Below the pieces are notes generated by a model. That model did not search any database. It was not told the DNA's origin and saw only the letters and a list, made by a program, of their open reading frames with translations. A program made the translations under genes and the position numbers. Shown piece by piece: positions 5,085 to 10,585 of a DNA stretch of 10,585 nucleotides. This stretch comes from Candidatus Peregrinibacteria bacterium. GTDB lineage: Bacteria > Patescibacteriota > Gracilibacteria > UBA1369 > LOWO2-01-FULL-3. How positions within the stretch are numbered: the first letter of the stretch is position 1; each line of letters begins with the position of its first letter. The stretch lies in NCBI GenBank assembly GCA_016214225.1, contig JACROX010000121.1, positions 1-10,585 of the forward strand, in the 5' to 3' direction.

Positions 5085-7373
5085 ATGACTCATACCGTCA
5101 AACAATTTCTGATTACGGACATGAACTGCGCTTCATGCGTTAATCATATAAAAAAAGATCTTTCGAAAACTGAAGGTGTCCACGAAGCAAATATAAATTT
5201 CGCCACGGGGAAAGCGGAAATCGCATACGATTCGGATAAAATAACTCCGCAGGATATTATAAATGGAATAAAGAAAACAGGATATACCGCGCATCTTAGC
5301 GAAGAAATGAGCGGCCACAATCATGATATGTCCAATCATGACGAAATGAATATGACTTCGGGCGAAGATCATTCACAGCATGTTTCAGCGGAAAATAATT
5401 TGGAAATTAAAAAAAAACTTTATAAAGTAATTTTTGGAGCAGTTTCAAGTGTCATTCTTTTGTTGATAGGATTTTCATTGGATTTGCCTTATGAAGGCCT
5501 GATAATGCTTGTCATTACAGCCGCGATTTTAATTTATACGGGACAAGAGTTTTTTGTTAGAGGTATGCCATCTTTATTCCTCAAGGGCAGACCAAACATG
5601 GATACATTGGTTTCCCTTGGAGTTGGAGCCGCATTTTTATATTCAAGTTATAATGTGTTATTTACCTCATCTCCCGAAGAATATTTTATTGACGCGGGAA
5701 TAATTTCCACATTTATTATGCTTGGGCGTTATCTTGAAGCAAAGGCTAAAGGAAGCGCGAATGAGGCGATTAAAAAACTTCTGGAATTGTCGGCGAAAAC
5801 GGCGCACAGAATTATAGGAGAAGGCGAAACTGAAGAAATTCCGGTCGAAAAAATCAAAGTTGGAGACAAATTATTGGTCAAACCGGGAGAAAAAATTCCG
5901 GTTGATGGAGTTATTTCCGAAGGTGAAGCGATTATCGATGAATCAATGGTAACGGGAGAAAGTATTCCGGTGGAAAAAATAGATGGAGACAAAGTTATAG
6001 GAAGCACAATAAACAGCAACACATCCTTTGTAATGACTGCGGAAAAAATTGGAGGAGATACGGTTCTTTCTCAAATGATAAAGCTCGTGGAACAGGCCCA
6101 AATGCACAGAGCTCCGATTGAAAAACTTGTGGATATAATTTCAAATTATTTTGTATGGGGTGTGATTCTAATATCAATAGCAACCTTTTTTGGATGGTAT
6201 CTCGCGGGTGCGGGCATTGCAAAAGCAATAATATTTACGGTTGCGGTATTGATTATCGCGTGTCCATGCGCGCTCGGACTGGCTACTCCAATCTCAATTG
6301 TCGTCGGTTCGGGAAAAGGAGCTTCATTGGGGATTCTAATTAAAAAAGCCGAAAGTCTCGAAAAAATGCACAAAATAACAGCCGTGTGTTTTGGTAAAAC
6401 AGGCACAATTACCGAAGGGAAGCCAACTTTAACGGACTTTATTATTTATGAAGTTCCGGAAGAAAGTTACAAAGCGTTTGAAATAGAGAAGCTGTCACCA
6501 TCGGAAAATAAAAAATATACGGAGAAGGTAATTCAATATTTGGCCTCTGTTGAACATGACTCTGAACACCCTTTGGGAAAGGCGGTTGTTTTATACGCTC
6601 ATGAAAAAAAAATAAGTCTTCTTAAAGCAAAAAACATAAAAGCTGAAACCGGAAAAGGTATTTTGGGGAAAATAAATGAAACGGAAATACTAATAGGGAC
6701 TCAGGAATTTTTAACCGATAAAAAAATAATGCGTTGCGCTGATTTGGATAAAGACGCCAATCGATTTTCAGAAGAAGGCAAAACGGTTTTATTCTTTGCA
6801 ATTGATGGAAAACAAAGAGGGATTTTAGCTCTGCAAGATGTCGAAAAAGAAAGCTCGAAAGAAGCCGTAAGATTATTGAAAGATAAGAATATCGAAACTA
6901 TAATGCTTACGGGCGACAATGAAAAAGTAGCGAATGAAATAGCCAAACGTGTTGGAATTTCACGTGTTATTGCAAAAGTTATGCCGGAACAAAAAACAAA
7001 AATTATTAAAGATTTGAAAGAAAATAATAAATTTGTGGCAATGGTTGGTGATGGGATTAACGATGCTCCGGCGCTTGCCCTGGCCGATGTCGGCGTGGCA
7101 ATGGGAACAGGTACGGATATAGCCATAGAATCGGGAGATATAGTGCTTGTTAAAGGAGATTTGCTTAAAGCCGTTGTCGCGATTGAGCTTTCAAAAGCAA
7201 CTTTCAGAAATATTAAACAAAACTTATTTTGGGCTTTCATATACAACATGATTGGAATCCCGGTTGCCGCGTTTGGATTGCTAAATCCGATGATTTCAGC
7301 CGGAGCGATGGCTTTCTCTTCAATAAGCGTCGTATTAAATGCTTTGAGATTGAAAAGATTTAAAGTACAATAA
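5085..7373 (+). CDS. copA: CopA-type copper P1B-ATPase with altered phosphorylation motif
   Basis: This 762-residue Cu(I) exporter homologue starts with an HMA domain (residues 1-69, MNCASC, C15 and C18), then a His/Met-rich linker (70-100: six His, four Met). Eight membrane helices are expected. TGES is at 290-293, the CPC ion site at 393-395, HP at 495-496 (SEHPLGK), TGDN at 609-612, GDGINDAP at 655-662, and the membrane motifs YN and MAFSS (742-746) near the end. All fit a P1B-1 Cu(I) pump of normal length. The exception is the phosphorylation loop, which reads FGKTGTIT: residue 437 is Gly (GGT, 6393-6395) where Asp of DKTGT accepts phosphate. One base (GAT to GGT at 6394) explains it. Such a protein should not form the phosphoenzyme. 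The gene follows the DUF1573 segment by 3 nt, in the csoR operon. Confidence 0.93.
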   Translation: MTHTVKQFLITDMNCASCVNHIKKDLSKTEGVHEANINFATGKAEIAYDSDKITPQDIINGIKKTGYTAHLSEEMSGHNHDMSNHDEMNMTSGEDHSQHVSAENNLEIKKKLYKVIFGAVSSVILLLIGFSLDLPYEGLIMLVITAAILIYTGQEFFVRGMPSLFLKGRPNMDTLVSLGVGAAFLYSSYNVLFTSSPEEYFIDAGIISTFIMLGRYLEAKAKGSANEAIKKLLELSAKTAHRIIGEGETEEIPVEKIKVGDKLLVKPGEKIPVDGVISEGEAIIDESMVTGESIPVEKIDGDKVIGSTINSNTSFVMTAEKIGGDTVLSQMIKLVEQAQMHRAPIEKLVDIISNYFVWGVILISIATFFGWYLAGAGIAKAIIFTVAVLIIACPCALGLATPISIVVGSGKGASLGILIKKAESLEKMHKITAVCFGKTGTITEGKPTLTDFIIYEVPEESYKAFEIEKLSPSENKKYTEKVIQYLASVEHDSEHPLGKAVVLYAHEKKISLLKAKNIKAETGKGILGKINETEILIGTQEFLTDKKIMRCADLDKDANRFSEEGKTVLFFAIDGKQRGILALQDVEKESSKEAVRLLKDKNIETIMLTGDNEKVANEIAKRVGISRVIAKVMPEQKTKIIKDLKENNKFVAMVGDGINDAPALALADVGVAMGTGTDIAIESGDIVLVKGDLLKAVVAIELSKATFRNIKQNLFWAFIYNMIGIPVAAFGLLNPMISAGAMAFSSISVVLNALRLKRFKVQ
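7344..7371 (+). promoter_or_regulatory. Candidate promoter for mnmA inside the 3' end of copA
   Basis: TTGAGA (7344-7349) and TACAAT (7366-7371) each match five of six consensus bases, with a 16-bp spacer, the same spacing as the two copper promoters and the ispG promoter. Initiation near 7378 would leave about 29 nt before the ATG at 7407. It would let mnmA be expressed independently of copper. Chance matches are common in AT-rich DNA. Confidence 0.4.
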
Positions 7374-7406
7374 AAGACCGAATAGTTTTTCAGAGATTCC
7401 ATAAAT

Positions 7407-8459
7407 ATGAAGATTGCTGTACTCACATCAGGAGGGGTAGACAGTTCTGTTGCTCTAAAGATTTTAAAAGAAGAAAAGCATGATTTGACTGCTTTCTATT
7501 TAAAGATATGGCTTGAAGACGAATTGGCTTTTTTAGGGGAATGTCCATGGGAAGAAGATTTGAAATTTGTTAGGAAAATATGCGAAGACAATAAAATTAC
7601 GCTGAAAATTATTCCCATGCAAAAGGAATATTTCAATACTGTAGTCAAATATACCATCTCCGAAATAAAAAAAGGAAGAACGCCAAATCCTGATATGATG
7701 TGCAATAACAACATTAAATTCGGAATGTTTATTGATAAATTCGGTAAAAATTTTGATAAAATCGCAACGGGGCACTACGCGCAAATTGTTAAAAAGAAAG
7801 AAAAATATTTTCTTAAAAAAAGTCCCGATTCTATTAAGGATCAAACATATTTTTTAGGTAGGCTGAATCAAAGACAGCTTGGTAAAGCCTTATTCCCCAT
7901 AGGTAATTTAACAAAACAACAGGTTAGAAAACTTGCGAAAAAATATAATCTTCCAAATAAAAACAGAAAAGACAGCCAAGGAATATGTTTTTTGGGGAAA
8001 TTAAAATACAGCGATTTTATAAAACATTACCTTGGGGCAAAAAAAGGAAAAATAATTGAATTTGAAACGGGCGCGGAATTGGGAGAGCATGACGGAAGCT
8101 TTTACTACACGATAGGCCAGCGGAAAGATATACGTCTCCCAAGCGGCCCTTGGTATGTCGTGGATAAAAATATAAAGAAAAATACTGTTTATGTTTCAAA
8201 AAATTATCACGATAAAAATAAAAGACGTAATACATTTGAAGTAACGGATTTAAATTGGTTCGCGGGTGAAAAACCGTCAAAAAATAATTTGCAGGTTAAG
8301 CTTCGTCATGGAGAAAATTTTTATGATTGCAAATTAAATCACATATCAAAAAACAAAATCAAAGTGAAAATAAACAAAAACGACCAAGGGATAGCAAAAG
8401 GACAATTTGCCGTATTCTACGACAAAACCATATGTCTCGGCTCAGGAGTAATAAACTAA
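7407..8459 (+). CDS. mnmA: tRNA-specific 2-thiouridylase MnmA
   Basis: This 350-residue enzyme thiolates U34 of Lys, Glu and Gln tRNAs using ATP and a sulfur relay. The PP-loop SGGVDSS is at 8-14, the first catalytic cysteine in NPDMMCN at C99, and the second in SQGICFLG at C194, followed by YTIGQRKDI, typical of the central domain, and a C-terminal barrel ending near ICLGSGVI. The stretch YLKIWLEDE...GECPWEEDL (31-52, shown with a gap) is characteristic of a subgroup that I recall also includes plant plastid-type MnmA, different from the E. coli form. The gene lies 33 bp after copA, in the same direction. Its stop overlaps the convergent neighbour's stop by 4 bp, leaving no room for a terminator between them. 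Confidence 0.95.
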   Translation: MKIAVLTSGGVDSSVALKILKEEKHDLTAFYLKIWLEDELAFLGECPWEEDLKFVRKICEDNKITLKIIPMQKEYFNTVVKYTISEIKKGRTPNPDMMCNNNIKFGMFIDKFGKNFDKIATGHYAQIVKKKEKYFLKKSPDSIKDQTYFLGRLNQRQLGKALFPIGNLTKQQVRKLAKKYNLPNKNRKDSQGICFLGKLKYSDFIKHYLGAKKGKIIEFETGAELGEHDGSFYYTIGQRKDIRLPSGPWYVVDKNIKKNTVYVSKNYHDKNKRRNTFEVTDLNWFAGEKPSKNNLQVKLRHGENFYDCKLNHISKNKIKVKINKNDQGIAKGQFAVFYDKTICLGSGVIN

Positions 8460-9991
8460 TTTGTAATGTACTCCTTAATCAGTTTCGCGGCTTTTTGCAG
8501 ATTTGAAAAAGTTAAATTTGGAAGAGACCCTCTGGCGAAACTTCTGTAATCATGCTTCGCGCGATCTTCTTTGGAAAAGAATAAATTAGCGGGGATAAGC
8601 ACAACTCCTTTCTTTGCCAACCCTATAAATAATTCCTCCGGCGCAAAGTTTTGTTTTGTGTCCCCGGGGATGGAATGTAAATCAAAACACGTATAGTACA
8701 AATTTTTATTGTATTTTAACCCCAAAATTTCATAAAAAGTTTCCATGTTAACACGTATTCGTTTTAAATATTCCGCCCTGTCATCATCTCCAAAAATCAT
8801 ATGTGAAAGACCCAAATATTGGGAAGGACCGGTGACGAAAGTTACATGGTGAAATTCTCCTTTTATCCCACCTGGAGCTTTCCCGAAAATCAGTAATTGC
8901 ATTAAATCCACGGCTTGATCCAGTTTGCTTTTTAAAATATTTTCCGTGATATATTTTTGAGCTTCTTTTGGAATTACAAATTCACCGAAACGCAGTCCTG
9001 TGGAGCGTTCAATCTTGCTTCTGCCTCCTATTAAAATTGTTCTTTTCCTGGCAAAATTCATTATGCTTTTAATCTTTTCAAAGAAAAAATCATTGTAAAC
9101 CTCATCGGAAATAATCAAACAATTTCTCTTCTCGGCGAAGTCAGCTATTTTTTGTAGAAATACATCATCATTAATAAAACCGGTAGGATTATTGGGATCA
9201 ATAAGGCAAATTAATTTTATATTTTCAGGAGCGCTCGCAAGTATTTCATCAATGTCCCCGACAACTTTTCCCGTGGAAGAATCAAAAGGAATGGAAAATG
9301 TATTAAGCCCTCTGTTCTGCATAATAGTGTTGTATGGGGAATAGACGGGAGAACTTATAAGAACATTATCTCCGGGGAGTAAAAATCCAACTTCAGGATC
9401 GCAAAGCACCGCAAAAATGGTTCCGATCCCATGAGAAACTCCTTGAACAAAAATCAAATCTTGATAGTCGATATTAATTCCGAATTTTTTATTATAATGA
9501 TCGGCGACAACAAGCCTTACCAAAGTTTCTCCTTGAGGATCAAGATATGATCCGCCCGAAACGGCGGAATATTTAAAAATCTCGAAAATAATCTTCTTTT
9601 TATCCCAATTCAGCCCCTGCGCGCTGGCATATTTTTCAATTCTGGTAAGGAAAAAATAAAAATCATTGATTAATTTTTCCGCTTTCTTAACATTATAATT
9701 TGCCTTCGCGTGATCCTGAATTTTTTGCCATAGAGTGTCAAAATCATCCCTGTTGTCTGACACAAAATGCTCACCGGGGTGATTAAGAATTGTATCTATT
9801 TCAAGAAGAAAAGAAAAAAATTCTCTGCCGTGAACGGAAGGTGAAAAACCATATCCGGGATCTCCTCTTGAGAGATCCACAATATTCTCCTCTCCAACTT
9901 TTTCTATGGCTATTTCCCTAAGAACCCTGAATATCCGAAAAGGATTATCCAAATTCAAATCAAATCCCCATTTATTATCCCTAAGTTTCAT
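8456..9991 (-). CDS. Fold-type I PLP aminotransferase, resembling aspartate 4-decarboxylase (AsdA)
   Basis: This 511-residue PLP enzyme shows DPNNPTGF (N268 of NPTG), SDEVYND (D296, expected to contact the PLP pyridine nitrogen), RSKIERSTGLRFGEF with K326 as the PLP-binding lysine, and a C-terminal FARGSLPNL region with the probable substrate-carboxylate arginine. It is about 100 residues longer than usual class I/II aminotransferases. The extra segment lies in the N-terminal part (about 50-150, after LSRGDPGYGF). Both the length and this insertion, plus the lysine position near 315-326, resemble the aspartate transaminase/aspartate 4-decarboxylase family. The substrate cannot be fixed; alanine or aspartate transamination, or aspartate to alanine decarboxylation, are possibilities. 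ATG 9991 has no Shine-Dalgarno sequence. A TATAAA on the minus strand (10004-9999) would give a near-leaderless transcript, with low support. Confidence 0.85.
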   Translation of the reverse strand: MKLRDNKWGFDLNLDNPFRIFRVLREIAIEKVGEENIVDLSRGDPGYGFSPSVHGREFFSFLLEIDTILNHPGEHFVSDNRDDFDTLWQKIQDHAKANYNVKKAEKLINDFYFFLTRIEKYASAQGLNWDKKKIIFEIFKYSAVSGGSYLDPQGETLVRLVVADHYNKKFGINIDYQDLIFVQGVSHGIGTIFAVLCDPEVGFLLPGDNVLISSPVYSPYNTIMQNRGLNTFSIPFDSSTGKVVGDIDEILASAPENIKLICLIDPNNPTGFINDDVFLQKIADFAEKRNCLIISDEVYNDFFFEKIKSIMNFARKRTILIGGRSKIERSTGLRFGEFVIPKEAQKYITENILKSKLDQAVDLMQLLIFGKAPGGIKGEFHHVTFVTGPSQYLGLSHMIFGDDDRAEYLKRIRVNMETFYEILGLKYNKNLYYTCFDLHSIPGDTKQNFAPEELFIGLAKKGVVLIPANLFFSKEDRAKHDYRSFARGSLPNLTFSNLQKAAKLIKEYITN

Positions 9992-10037
9992 ATGAACTTT
10001 TATAATTTCGGAAACACTTTAAAGTAAAAACAAAGGT

Positions 10038-10065
10038 TTGAAAAGTAATTCTGTTTTGAGATAAT
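10038..10065 (+). promoter_or_regulatory. Probable ispG promoter
   Basis: TTGAAA (10038-10043, five of six) and GATAAT (10060-10065, five of six) stand 16 bp apart in the 119-bp divergent gap between the aminotransferase and ispG. The start would be near 10072, about 39 nt before the ATG at 10111. No other feature is seen in the gap. Confidence 0.5.
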
Positions 10066-10110
10066 GCTATCGGATAACACAAAATAACATGCAATTAACA
10101 AGTTCTGTAT

Positions 10111-10585
10111 ATGAGATTAAAAACACCTATAGTTGAGATAAGAAATCTAAAAATAGGAGGAGAGAGTCGCGTGGCAATTCAAGCCATGACTGATACGGAT
10201 ACGGAAGATGCCACTGCAACAGCCAAGCAATGCATTCTTTTGGCTAACGCCGGAGCGGAACTTGTTAGAATAACAGTTAATACGGAAAAAGCGGCGGAAA
10301 AAGTGTCTGAAATAAGAAAAATATTGGATAAAAAAGGATATAAAAGTCTCCCGATAATCGGAGATTTTCATTTCAATGGGCATATTTTGCTTTCCAAATA
10401 TCCAAAATGCGCGAGTACATTGGATAAATATAGAATAAATCCGGGCAATATCGGTCATGGAAAGTTTCATGACGAGAATTTTAAAAAAATTATTAGAATA
10501 GCCGTAAAAAACAATAAGCCGATAAGAATAGGAGTTAATTGTGGATCGTTGGATCAAGACCTTTTGTCCGACATGATGAATAAAA
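10111..10585 (+). CDS. ispG: 4-hydroxy-3-methylbut-2-enyl diphosphate synthase IspG (5' part, runs off the window)
   Basis: The frame from ATG 10111 stays open to the window edge (158 codons). IspG (GcpE) converts 2-C-methyl-D-erythritol 2,4-cyclodiphosphate to HMBPP, the penultimate step of the MEP isoprenoid pathway, using a 4Fe-4S cluster. Family blocks are seen in order: RNLKIGGESRVAIQAMTDTDTED in discontinuous match, AGAELVRITV, LPIIGDFHFN, KYRINPGNIG, and PIRIGVNCGSLDQDLL, all from the N-terminal TIM barrel that binds the substrate. The cluster-ligating cysteines lie in the C-terminal domain outside the window, so completeness cannot be judged. It is divergent from the aminotransferase. 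No Shine-Dalgarno sequence precedes the start. Confidence 0.95.
   Translation, partial: MRLKTPIVEIRNLKIGGESRVAIQAMTDTDTEDATATAKQCILLANAGAELVRITVNTEKAAEKVSEIRKILDKKGYKSLPIIGDFHFNGHILLSKYPKCASTLDKYRINPGNIGHGKFHDENFKKIIRIAVKNNKPIRIGVNCGSLDQDLLSDMMNK

Noticed and set aside
6701..7426. Long minus-strand open frame opposite copA
   Set aside because: It is antisense to the clearly conserved ATPase motifs (TGDN, GDGIND) and shows no recognisable domain; a shadow of copA's codon pattern.
7374..8470. Rho-independent terminators after copA or between mnmA and the aminotransferase
   Set aside because: No GC-rich hairpin followed by a T run is seen, and the convergent stops overlap.
10147..10557. Minus-strand open frame near the right edge
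   Set aside because: The opposite strand encodes unmistakable IspG motifs in a frame that runs off the window.
1..10585. tRNA, rRNA, CRISPR array or riboswitch
   Set aside because: Intergenic gaps are short and no cloverleaf, regular repeat-spacer series or known riboswitch signature was recognised by eye.

Overview
This is an AT-rich bacterial window with dense, short-spaced genes. No start codon is preceded by a convincing Shine-Dalgarno sequence. Several genes seem to have short leaders behind sigma70-like promoters with a 16-bp spacer. TGA works as a normal stop. The gene content (a small DUF1624 protein, repeated DUF1573 domains, a CcdA fusion, an IS30-type element, weak SD usage) fits a Patescibacteria/CPR-like or other uncultivated lineage, but the sequence alone does not prove the taxon.

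Layout. At 1-200 lies the 3' end of an IS30-family transposase, followed by what may be the stub of an interrupted gene. At 229-1636 are two single genes: an RluA/TruC-family pseudouridine synthase and a DUF1624 (HGSNAT-like) membrane protein. At 1633-7373 is the core of the window, a copper and thiol-redox island built from two tandem transcription units. Unit 1 encodes a secreted DUF1573 - thioredoxin-like (DUF411-resembling) - CcdA/DsbD-type fusion, overlapped by a small membrane protein with an NPCAIC motif and a C-terminal Cys-Cys. Unit 2 encodes a CsoR copper sensor with an intact Cys-His-Cys copper site, a DUF1573 lipoprotein, a second DUF1573 segment, and a CopA-type copper P1B-ATPase. 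Both units have a TTGACA-N16-TATACT promoter whose -10 box lies inside an inverted repeat, so CsoR probably represses both.

Two anomalies sit inside unit 2. A run of 16 A's separates the two DUF1573 segments by a frameshift, although they look like one 317-residue lipoprotein. CopA carries Gly in place of the phosphorylated Asp of DKTGT, while its other signature motifs are intact.

At 7407-8459 is mnmA (tRNA 2-thiouridylase), convergent and overlapping by 4 bp with a 511-residue fold-type I aminotransferase resembling aspartate 4-decarboxylase. A divergent intergenic region follows, and the window ends inside ispG (MEP isoprenoid pathway).

Inferred working model: copper releases CsoR. CopA, or the other components if CopA is inactive, handles cytoplasmic Cu(I). 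The exported DUF1573 domains, each with a CxC motif, and the CcdA/Trx fusion handle copper or thiol-disulfide chemistry outside the membrane.
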